Positions 9,901-15,332 of a DNA stretch of 26,303 nucleotides are shown in pieces. Within the stretch, counting starts at the first letter, position 1, and each line of letters starts with the position of its first letter. Below the pieces are notes generated by a model. That model did not search any database and had not been told where the DNA came from. It saw nothing but the letters and a program-made list of their open reading frames with translations. Location: the NCBI GenBank assembly GCA_028873155.1, contig JAGWML010000012.1:1-26303 (forward strand), read 5' to 3'. Origin of the DNA: Acidobacteriota bacterium (GTDB taxonomy: Bacteria; Acidobacteriota; Terriglobia; Terriglobales; Acidobacteriaceae). A program made the translations under genes and the position numbers.

Positions 9901-10078
9901 GCTGGTCTTCGCCACCGGCGCAGGAGCGCTGGGCCGCCGCTCCGTCGGCACCACCATCGTCGGCGGCATGTTGCTCTCCACCATGCTGAATCTCTTCTTT
10001 ATTCCGGTGCTCTACGTTCTGCTCAGCCGCCTGCTCCGGCGCAGCAGCGTCGAAGAGCCACTTATCGCTGCGGACTGA
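6902..10078 (+). CDS. RND multidrug efflux pump, HAE1 family (AcrB/MexB-like)
   Basis: From TTG at 6902 this is 1058 residues, close to the family's usual length. It begins FVDFFIHRPVFATV, the classic RND N-terminus, followed by the first TM and PISMYPNLAPP. TM4 carries GLVVDDAIVVIENVQRH with the proton-relay pair Asp408-Asp409 (AcrB D407/D408). TM10 carries LSAKNSILIVEFAEQLR with Lys953 (AcrB K940). The second periplasmic loop has GFIPQEDQGFLIGIVQAPPGSS. It should act as a trimeric, proton-driven drug/solute exporter of the inner membrane working with the adaptor just upstream. I prefer the 6902 start because GTAGG lies upstream and family sequences begin here; another in-frame TTG at 6836 would add 22 unconserved residues. 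The 3' end overlaps the convergent HhH gene by 17 bp. Confidence 0.95.
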   Translation: MFVDFFIHRPVFATVCALLIILAGAISIPSLPISMYPNLAPPMVGVTTNYVGANADTVEKAVTIPLEESINGVEGMRYISSASTNNGTSQISVTFQTGYDLNIAAVDVQNRVASVTGRLPSAVNATGISITKANSNFVFGAGFFTRDGRYSNEFISNYLDVYVKDALKRVPGVGDVEIFGERKYAMRVWLDPVKLTAHSLTATDVVNALAEQNVEIPAGQLGQPPSDGTQAYQIPVRVVGRLTSPQEFENIIVKNNPNGVILLKDVGHAEVGAEDYSSSLKYNGHPAQGVGVQQLSNANALDVDVRAKAVLKDLSRSFPPGLEYAVAFDSTTIVGDSIREVLVTLAEAISIVIVVIFLFLLDWRATIIPAVTIPVSLIGTFAFIKLFGFSINSLTLFGITLATGLVVDDAIVVIENVQRHIAMEHSDPHEATSRAMGEVTSAVIATSLVLIAVFVPVSFFPGTTGILYRQFSLTIAFSIAISAFNALTLSPALSALFLRGEEARPHQLDFLRIRPVSRAFASFIHGADEFISWLARTYARAIHGALRIRYVLLLVFVAGLAATVWLYQQVPTGFIPQEDQGFLIGIVQAPPGSSLSYTSSLSDRAAAIIGSNPDIEGAFAVTGFSFSGGAANQGMIFISTKPADQRRGKGHTAADIVRDLAPKLQSLLFAPNGGLVAVIQPPAVNGVGSYGGFQFMLQDTGVNTLSDLDRVAHQIVNGARARKDITGLITTYSANDPQVLVTIDREKAKALGIPLSQITTTLGVYMGSQYVNDFDFNNRTYRVYVQADKAYRRNTGDLHSYYVRSDSGQMISLDNLVNVTQSAGPPVISHYNLFRAVEIDGSPAPGYSSGQGIQGMEDLAKKFMLPGMRYDWTGLTLDEIESAGRATLIFGLGILVVYLTLSAQYESFALPFIILLAVPMAVLGALGFVSLRGLSNDVYCQIGLVMLIGLSAKNSILIVEFAEQLRRKGRTIADAAIEAAELRLRPILMTSFAFILGVMPLVFATGAGALGRRSVGTTIVGGMLLSTMLNLFFIPVLYVLLSRLLRRSSVEEPLIAAD

Positions 10079-10364
10079 TCGGCGGCTCTGCCTCGCGGTG
10101 GACCACGATGAATTCCTTCACGCGGTCATACACCGCCGGCGGCAGCACGCCGCGGTCGAGCAAATTATTCTTTGCCCGATAGGGCCTGAAGCGCACCACG
10201 CGCGCGGCCCAAGTGCGCGTCATCCCCGGCACCTGCATCAGTTCCTGCACGCTCGCCGCGTTCAGGTCAACCTTCGCCTTCTCCGCCGGCGAGGCCGCCA
10301 TGCCCGCCTGCGCTAGCAACACCACGCCCAGCACTCCCATCGCCAGCATTCTTCCCGCACGCAT
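10062..10364 (-). CDS. Exported helix-hairpin-helix (ComEA-like) protein
   Basis: This is a 100-residue protein starting at ATG 10364. Residues 1-24 are a Sec-type signal peptide: MRAGR, a hydrophobic core, then AGMAA. Residues ~31-60 carry a helix-hairpin-helix signature, KVDLNAASVQELMQVPGMTRTWAARVV, followed by FRPY, as in the DNA-binding domain of ComEA. The remainder, LLDRGVLPPAVYDRVKEFIV, resembles a second incomplete HhH repeat. ComEA binds incoming DNA in the periplasm during natural transformation. This protein is shorter and no other competence gene is nearby, so DNA uptake is only a possibility. Its 3' end overlaps the RND gene tail by 17 bp, and it is divergent from the MscS-type gene with 72 bp between starts. 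Confidence 0.8.
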   Translation of the reverse strand: MRAGRMLAMGVLGVVLLAQAGMAASPAEKAKVDLNAASVQELMQVPGMTRTWAARVVRFRPYRAKNNLLDRGVLPPAVYDRVKEFIVVHREAEPPISPQR

Positions 10365-10436
10365 ACACGCATTCTCGGCTCCGCAGGCAGCCATCCGCAA
10401 CCTGCCCGCACCGGCCGTTCCTGTCAAAATAGAAAC

Positions 10437-12302
10437 ATGGCGACTTCTCCGCATCCCCCCACCCCCGGGCCAGAAGCCAGCCGGGTTGTCCTCGACAAGG
10501 CCCGCAAGGTCAGCATCCTTGTTCTCTCTGCCGTCCTTGCCGTGTGCTTCTTCTTTGCATGGACCACCCGCGACTCGATGCAGCATCTGCCCTTCCTGCC
10601 CGGCCTCAACAAAGGCAGGCCCAATCCCATTCATCCCGAACTGGTCGACACCAGCCCGTGGCTGACCGCGCAGGCGCTTGCCCCCCTCGCGGTCTCGGCT
10701 GAAGAAACCGAGTTCGCCCGCGATGCCGAGCGCCTCGCCGACCATGACGTCGATCAGGCCTTCGCCAGCGCCCTGCGATCGGCCAACCTCGATGCACAAC
10801 ACCGCGTTCTCGCCGGTCGCGCACTCGAGATCTCCAATCGCATCACGCAGCTCCACCAGCTCATCCAGCAGGACCAGGCCCTCGTCGATTCCCTGACTGC
10901 GAAGGCCGGAGCAAAGCAGGCCGCGCCCGTTGCCGGTGCTGACCTCGACGTGGCTAAGGCCCAGCTCAGCCTCGACACCGACGAGCTGAGCGATGCCCAG
11001 CGCGACCTCGCCCGCGTCTCCGGCGACAAGAGTGTCGAGATTCAGGCGGAACTCGCCGAGCATGAAGCCTCGATGAAGCAGTACGACGAGTCGGTCAAGA
11101 CCGCAGCACCTGCAGCCGCCGTTGTCTCGCTCGGGCAGCGCGGAACCCTCAGCGCGCGCATCTCCGCGTGGTTGAGCCAGCGTGAGCGCAGCCAGCTTCT
11201 GCAGCAGGCAATCCTTCAAACGCAGAATGACCTCGCAGCACTCACCAAACAGCACAACGCGCTCGAGGCCTCGGTCGACGCAGCATCGACTCCAGGTGCG
11301 CTTCAAGGCAAGAGCAGTGCGGATATGATGTCCAGCCTCCGCGATCGCAGCGCCGAGCGCCAGATTCTCAGCATGTTCGACGACCGCATCCAGACCAGCC
11401 AGCAGCTCGTCAATGTCTACTCCCGCTGGTACAGTCAGGTCCAGCTCCAGCATCGCATCGTCTTGCACCTCATCCTGCAGTCCTTCGCGCTCATCGTCTT
11501 CATCGCGCTTGCCATGGTCCTGCTCGATGCGCTTGTGCGCCACTTCATGTCCCGGCCCTCCCTCGACCACCGCCAGATGCATACGCTGCGCAGCATTCTC
11601 GAGGTCGGCACACAGGTCTTCGGCGTGGTGCTCATCCTCTTCGTCCTCTTTGGCGTGCCGCGCCAAACCACCACCATGATCGGCCTCGCCACCGCCGGCA
11701 TCACCATCGTCATGCAGGACTTCATCCTCGCCTTCTTCGGCTGGTTCGTTCTCATCGGCAAGAATGGTATCCGCGTCGGCGACTGGGTGCAGATCAACGG
11801 CGTCGGCGGCGAGGTCATTGACGTCGGCCTCATGAGCACAACCATGCTCGAAACACTCGCCGACAAAGGATTCCCCACCGGCCGCCGCACCAGTTTCATG
11901 AACGGCTTCGCCATCCGCGGTCAATACTTCAACTTCTCCACCGCCGGCCAGTGGATGTGGGATGAAATCACCGTCAGCATTCCCGCTACGGATGACCTGC
12001 ATGCAAAGGTCGATCACATCCTCCAGGTCGTGACCGAAGAGACGCAACAGAATGTGCACCAGGCCGAGATTGAGTGGCACCAGGGAACCCGCGGCCACGG
12101 GATCAGCCGCATCGCTGCAACCCCGGTCGTCAATATGCATCCCACCGCCTCCGGCGTAGATGCTTCGGTCCGATACGTCACCCGCGCATCGGAGCGGTAC
12201 GAAGTCCGCAACCGGCTCAACCAGCAGATCATCGAAGTCCTGCACGAGCAGCCCGGCGAAACCTCGAAGACTTCTCCTTCGCCGATCAAGCCTCCGGCGT
12301 AA
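10437..12302 (+). CDS. MscS-family mechanosensitive channel with long periplasmic coiled-coil region
   Basis: The protein has 621 residues, far longer than the ~286 of E. coli MscS. An N-terminal TM lies at ~26-45. Residues ~80-335 are charged and Ala/Gln/Leu-rich, likely coiled coil (for example LDVAKAQLSLDTDELSDAQRDLARV). TMs follow at ~342-366 and ~393-410, then the pore helix TTMIGLATAGITIVMQDFILAFFGWF. The cytoplasmic beta domain begins at ~445: IRVGDWVQINGVGGEVIDVGLMSTTM. A C-terminal alpha/beta domain follows. By family knowledge it should gate ion and solute release on hypo-osmotic shock; the extra N-terminal region recalls the enlarged MscK/YbdG-like members. No clear ribosome-binding site precedes the ATG. 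The his promoter lies directly behind its stop codon. Confidence 0.88.
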   Translation: MATSPHPPTPGPEASRVVLDKARKVSILVLSAVLAVCFFFAWTTRDSMQHLPFLPGLNKGRPNPIHPELVDTSPWLTAQALAPLAVSAEETEFARDAERLADHDVDQAFASALRSANLDAQHRVLAGRALEISNRITQLHQLIQQDQALVDSLTAKAGAKQAAPVAGADLDVAKAQLSLDTDELSDAQRDLARVSGDKSVEIQAELAEHEASMKQYDESVKTAAPAAAVVSLGQRGTLSARISAWLSQRERSQLLQQAILQTQNDLAALTKQHNALEASVDAASTPGALQGKSSADMMSSLRDRSAERQILSMFDDRIQTSQQLVNVYSRWYSQVQLQHRIVLHLILQSFALIVFIALAMVLLDALVRHFMSRPSLDHRQMHTLRSILEVGTQVFGVVLILFVLFGVPRQTTTMIGLATAGITIVMQDFILAFFGWFVLIGKNGIRVGDWVQINGVGGEVIDVGLMSTTMLETLADKGFPTGRRTSFMNGFAIRGQYFNFSTAGQWMWDEITVSIPATDDLHAKVDHILQVVTEETQQNVHQAEIEWHQGTRGHGISRIAATPVVNMHPTASGVDASVRYVTRASERYEVRNRLNQQIIEVLHEQPGETSKTSPSPIKPPA

Positions 12303-12316
12303 CTGCCGGAAGCCAG

Positions 12317-12346
12317 TTGACACGCACCCGCGCGCGCTACTACATT
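12317..12346 (+). promoter_or_regulatory. Probable his operon promoter
   Basis: A perfect TTGACA at 12317-12322 is followed after 18 bp by TACATT (12341-12346, four of six consensus positions), starting 15 bp past the mscS-type stop codon. Transcription would then begin at about 12352-12354, only a few bases before the leader ATG. A less good alternative -10 is TACTAC at 12338-12343, with a 15-bp spacer. Its position directly in front of the His-rich leader supports it. Confidence 0.6.
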
Positions 12347-12355
12347 AGGAGACAG

Positions 12356-12433
12356 ATGCAGAGCCTCCGCCATCACGGCCACCACCATCATCATGGACAT
12401 TCCATGACGGCGGACTGCACTGGCCTGAACTAA
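12356..12433 (+). CDS. hisL: Histidine operon leader peptide (attenuator peptide)
   Basis: This is a 25-codon ORF from ATG 12356 to TAA 12431-12433 with an AGGAG (12347-12351) four bases upstream. Codons 6-15 (12371-12400) contain eight His codons (two, then five in a row, then one) separated by Gly. Such a density is meaningless for a normal protein but is the hallmark of his operon leader peptides, in which scarcity of charged tRNA-His stalls the ribosome. The ORF sits between a promoter-like element and a strong intrinsic terminator, with hisI as the next gene. Gene symbol is by analogy with enterobacterial hisL; the remaining sequence is unrelated to it. Confidence 0.9.
   Translation: MQSLRHHGHHHHHGHSMTADCTGLN
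12366..12416 (+). promoter_or_regulatory. His attenuator: early 1:2 hairpin and antiterminator arm
   Basis: Strand 1, TCCGCCATCA (12366-12375), can pair with TGACGGCGGA (12405-12414): six pairs, one A-C mismatch, then three pairs. The His codons lie at its edge and in its loop. The segment CGGCGGACT (12408-12416) can instead pair with AGCCCGCCG (12463-12471) in the terminator's left arm, with eight of nine positions pairing. A ribosome held at the His codons would cover strand 1 but leave 12408-12416 free, favouring this antiterminator. A ribosome reaching the stop codon at 12431 would mask it and let the terminator form. Pairings were worked out by eye, without energy calculation. Confidence 0.75.
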
Positions 12434-12461
12434 CTCAGCCAGAAGAGATCAGGATTCAAGC

Positions 12462-12494
12462 GAGCCCGCCGGCCACCAAGCCGCGGGCTCTTTT
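12462..12494 (+). terminator. Intrinsic terminator of the his attenuator
   Basis: GAGCCCG (12462-12468) pairs perfectly with CGGGCTC (12484-12490). CGGC (12470-12473) pairs with GCCG (12480-12483) above a bulged C, with a CACCAA loop. TTTT follows at 12491-12494, then CATT. The hairpin lies about 50 bases ahead of hisI and cannot terminate the mscS-type gene sensibly, 160 bases away behind a new promoter and leader. It is the 3:4 structure of the attenuator. Confidence 0.85.
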
Positions 12495-12545
12495 CATTGC
12501 GCGCAACACGCCAACCATCTGAAACCAGGTAAGACCCGAGGGAAT

Positions 12546-12911
12546 ATGAGCGACACAACTGCAACCATCGACTTTGAAAAAATGGATGGCCTCGTCCCCG
12601 GCATTGTGCAGGACGCACGCACCGGCCAGGTCCTCATGCTGGGCTTTCTCAATCCCACCAGCTACGCCAAAACCATGGAAACCGGCTTCGTCACCTTCTG
12701 GAGCCGCACCCGCCAGAAGCTCTGGATGAAGGGCGAAACCAGCGGCAACCGCCTCCGCATCGTCTCCGCCTCCACCGACTGCGACAACGACACGCTGCTC
12801 TTCCGCGTCGAGGTCGAAGGCGACGGCCTCGTCTGCCACGAAGGCACCGTCAGTTGCTTCACCCGCGCCCTCGCACTTGAATCCACCCCAGCGGAGGCCG
12901 CCCGTGGCTAA
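12546..12911 (+). CDS. hisI: Phosphoribosyl-AMP cyclohydrolase
   Basis: This 121-residue protein catalyses step 3 of histidine synthesis, opening the adenine ring of PR-AMP. It has the family's metal site: STDCDNDTLLFRVE with Asp78, Cys79, Asp80 and Asp82, and CHEGTVSCF with Cys97 and Cys104. WSRTRQKLWMKGETSGN is the conserved N-terminal core. It is the monofunctional form; the HisE pyrophosphohydrolase domain fused to it in enterobacteria is absent, and no hisE is in the window. GAGGG lies three bases before the ATG. It is the first gene after the attenuator. The stop TAA overlaps the start of hisG by 8 bases. Confidence 0.96.
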   Translation: MSDTTATIDFEKMDGLVPGIVQDARTGQVLMLGFLNPTSYAKTMETGFVTFWSRTRQKLWMKGETSGNRLRIVSASTDCDNDTLLFRVEVEGDGLVCHEGTVSCFTRALALESTPAEAARG

Positions 12912-13782
12912 TGGAAAACTTCGTCTCGGCCTGCCCAAGGGCAGCCTGCAGGATGCAACCATCGCCCTCTTCAGGCGCGCCGGCTGGAACATCTACGCCG
13001 ACGGCCGCTCCTACTTTCCCTCCGTCGATGACAGCGAGCTCGAGTGCATGCTCATCCGCGCGCAGGAGATGGCGCGCTATGTCGATCACGGCGTCCTCGA
13101 CGCCGGCCTCACCGGCATCGACTGGGTCGTCGAGAGCGGCCTCGACGTCACCAGCGTCACCTCGCTCACCTATGCCAAGCAGAGCCGCCGCAAGGTCCGC
13201 TGGGTCCTCGCCGTGCCCGAGTCCAGCGGCTTTGAACGCGCCGAAGACCTCGAAGGCAAAATCATCGCCACCGAACTCGTCGAGGTCACCAAGGCTTACT
13301 TCGCAAAGAAGGGCGTCAACGTCAAAGTCGAGTTCAGTTGGGGCGCCACTGAAGTCAAGCCGCCTATGCTCGCGGACGCAATCGTCGAAGTCACTGAGAC
13401 CGGCAGCTCGCTCAAAGCCAACCACCTCAAGATCATTGACACCGTGATGGAGAGCGAAACGCATCTCATCGCCGGCAAGCCCGCCCTCGCCGATCCGTGG
13501 AAGAGCGAAAAGATCAACCAGATCGCGCTCATGCTCCGCGGCGCCATCGACGCGCAATCACAGGTCGGCCTCATGCTCAACGTTCGCAACTCAGATCTCG
13601 CGGCCGTCCTCGCCGTGCTGCCTGCGCTCAACTCGCCCACCATCTCCCACCTCAGCAACTCCGAGTGGGTCGCCGTCAACACCATCGTCGAGGAGCGCGT
13701 CGCCCGCGACGTCATCCCCCGGCTCAAGGCCGCCAACGCTACCGGAATCGTCGAGTACCCCCTCAACAAGGTGGTTCTCTAG
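12904..13782 (+). CDS. hisG: ATP phosphoribosyltransferase, long form
   Basis: This is the first enzyme of the pathway, condensing ATP and PRPP and normally feedback-inhibited by histidine. At 292 residues it is the long form: LRLGLPKGSLQDATIALFRRAGWN at the N-terminus, the PRPP-binding motif AIVEVTETGSSL at ~159-170, and a C-terminal ACT-like regulatory domain after ~residue 210. The long form does not need HisZ. I chose GTG 12904 because GGAGG (12893-12897) sits six bases upstream and the protein then begins MANGKLRLGLPKGS as in relatives; a TTG at 12877 would add nine residues lying inside hisI. A 263-base gap with two repeat-like elements separates it from hisD. Confidence 0.96.
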   Translation: MANGKLRLGLPKGSLQDATIALFRRAGWNIYADGRSYFPSVDDSELECMLIRAQEMARYVDHGVLDAGLTGIDWVVESGLDVTSVTSLTYAKQSRRKVRWVLAVPESSGFERAEDLEGKIIATELVEVTKAYFAKKGVNVKVEFSWGATEVKPPMLADAIVEVTETGSSLKANHLKIIDTVMESETHLIAGKPALADPWKSEKINQIALMLRGAIDAQSQVGLMLNVRNSDLAAVLAVLPALNSPTISHLSNSEWVAVNTIVEERVARDVIPRLKAANATGIVEYPLNKVVL

Positions 13783-13794
13783 CGTCATGTCACT

Positions 13795-13895
13795 GAAGTT
13801 CGCTGCACAATTCAACTTGTCATCCTGAGCGAGGTTTCCGCGCTCTTCGCGGAAAACGGAGTCGAAGGATCTGCGGTTGCCTTTCAACGAACTTC
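13795..13895. repeat. Structured dispersed repeat, copy A (inside his operon)
   Basis: It is bounded by the 8-bp inverted repeats GAAGTTCG (13795-13802) and CGAACTTC (13888-13895). Inside are TGTCATCCTGAGCGA (13818-13832), a perfect hairpin TTTCCGCG...CGCGGAAA (13835-13854), and GTCGAAGGATC (13861-13871), whose AGGAT can pair back with ATCCT. It matches copy B at 25083-25184 in all these blocks. The flanks carry CGTCAT on both sides (13783-13788 and 13901-13906), five to six bases outside, a possible but imperfectly placed target duplication. It sits between hisG and hisD and would be transcribed with the operon. Confidence 0.8.
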
Positions 13896-13960
13896 GGAGA
13901 CGTCATACGAGCGAACTACCGCGGGAGTTGCGCTTTGAAAGGGCAAAATGATTTGGGATG

Positions 13961-13990
13961 GGTGCCCCAGGTCTCAATCTTGAGACAGGG
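13961..13990 (+). repeat. Inverted repeat element upstream of hisD
   Basis: GTCTCAA (13971-13977) and TTGAGAC (13980-13986) form a perfect 7-bp stem with a two-base loop, flanked by CCCAG and AGGGG that can extend it imperfectly. GGTGCCCC precedes it. No T run follows, so it is not an intrinsic terminator. Only one copy is in the window; the shape suggests another dispersed repeat family. Confidence 0.5.
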
Positions 13991-14045
13991 GAAACACAAT
14001 CTGGAGGAACCCATTCATTCGGTCACAGGCCACCAAGGACCCACG

Positions 14046-15332
14046 ATGAAACTGATCCGAACCAAAGGACGCGGCGCGCAGCAGACTCAGGCTCTGCTCG
14101 CCGCTCTCGAACAACGCGGCGGCGCAGCGCTGGACACCGTCTTGCCCGCCGTCCGACGCATCGTCACCGATGTACGCAAGCGCGGCGACCGCGCCCTCCT
14201 CCAATACGCCGCACAACTCGATGGCCTCGTCAGCCCCGCGCAAGTCCGCATCACGCCAGCCGAGATGGCCGCTGCGTGGGATGCACTCGACCCCGCGCTG
14301 CGCAAAGCCCTCACCACAGCCGCAGCGCAGATTCGCGCCTTTGCCAAACGCCAGCTTCCCGCCTCGTGGAGCCGCGCCGCGCGCCCCGGCCTTGTCACCG
14401 GCCAGCTCGTGCGTCCCATTCCCTCGGTCGGCTGTTACGTTCCCAGCGGCCGTCATCCGCTGCCCTCCACGCTGCTCATGACCGCCATCCCCGCGCAGGT
14501 CGCAGGCGTCGAGCGCATCGTCGCCGTCTCGCCCAAGCCCGCGCCGGAGACCCTCGCCGCCGCGCACATGCTCGGCATCACGGAGTTCTATCGCGTGGGC
14601 GGCGCACACGCCGTCGCCGCGCTCGCCTACGGCACGCCCAGCTTGCCCCGCGTCAGTAAAATCGTCGGCCCCGGCAACCTCTACGTCACCGCCGCCAAGC
14701 GCCTCGTCGCCTTCGACTGCGCCATCGACATGCTCGCCGGCCCTACCGAAATCCTCGTCACTAGCGACACCGGCAACCCCGCCGACATCGCCTCCGACCT
14801 CGTCGCGCAGGCCGAACACGATCCAGAAGCCCTCGCCATCTTCCTCACCACGCGCACCGACCTCGCGCGCGCCGTGCTCGCAGAGACAAAGCGACAGAGC
14901 CGCGACAATCCCATCGCGCGCGAGTCCCTTAGCCGCAACGGCCTCATCCTCGTCGCTGCCTCCGTTGGAGAAGCACGCGACCTCACCAACCGCATCGCCG
15001 CCGAGCACCTCACCGTCGACACCGCCGCCGATCTCGAATGGGTCCGCAACGCCGGCTCCGTCTTCGTCGGCCGCTGGTCCGCGCAGCCCATGGGCGACTA
15101 CATCTCCGGGCCCAATCACACGCTGCCCACCGGCGGTATGGCCCGCGTTCGCGGCGGCCTCAGCGTCAACGACTTCGTCAAGCTCATCACCGTGCAGGAA
15201 TACACTGCACAGGGTATGCGTGACCTCGGCCCGCACGCCGCGCTGCTCGCGCAGGCTGAAGGCCTCACCGGCCACGCTGCCGCCATCACCACCCGGCTTC
15301 GCACAACCCGTAAGAAAGGAGTCCGCTCGTGA
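14046..15332 (+). CDS. hisD: Histidinol dehydrogenase
   Basis: This 428-residue zinc enzyme oxidises L-histidinol to histidine in the last two steps. Motifs in order: VGCYVPSGRHPLPS, KIVGPGNLYVTAAKRLV, AGPTEILV, LVAQAEHDPEA with Gln255 and His258, AEHLTV with the catalytic Glu320-His321 pair, QPMGDYISGPNHTLPTGG with Asp351, and EGLTGHAA with His410. These match the E. coli zinc ligands Q259/H262/D360/H419 and catalytic E326/H327. ATG 14046 has AAGGA six bases upstream; the frame is open back to 13935, but that extension runs through the intergenic inverted repeat and is not family-like. The stop TGA overlaps the GTG of hisC. Confidence 0.97.
   Translation: MKLIRTKGRGAQQTQALLAALEQRGGAALDTVLPAVRRIVTDVRKRGDRALLQYAAQLDGLVSPAQVRITPAEMAAAWDALDPALRKALTTAAAQIRAFAKRQLPASWSRAARPGLVTGQLVRPIPSVGCYVPSGRHPLPSTLLMTAIPAQVAGVERIVAVSPKPAPETLAAAHMLGITEFYRVGGAHAVAALAYGTPSLPRVSKIVGPGNLYVTAAKRLVAFDCAIDMLAGPTEILVTSDTGNPADIASDLVAQAEHDPEALAIFLTTRTDLARAVLAETKRQSRDNPIARESLSRNGLILVAASVGEARDLTNRIAAEHLTVDTAADLEWVRNAGSVFVGRWSAQPMGDYISGPNHTLPTGGMARVRGGLSVNDFVKLITVQEYTAQGMRDLGPHAALLAQAEGLTGHAAAITTRLRTTRKKGVRS

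Noticed and set aside
10062..12323. 753-codon open frame on the minus strand opposite the MscS-type gene
   Set aside because: Only its last 100 codons (10062-10364) look like a protein; the rest is the acidic, Val/Asp/Glu-rich antisense shadow of a G/C-biased gene.
12371..12400. His-rich run read as a metal-binding peptide or a vector His-tag
   Set aside because: Natural context with leader start and stop codons, competing stems, terminator and hisI immediately after fits attenuation far better; mixed CAC/CAT codons and Gly interruptions are not a vector tag.
13935..14045. Extended N-terminus of hisD
   Set aside because: The extra 37 codons run through an intergenic inverted repeat and do not match HisD; ATG 14046 has AAGGA at the right distance.
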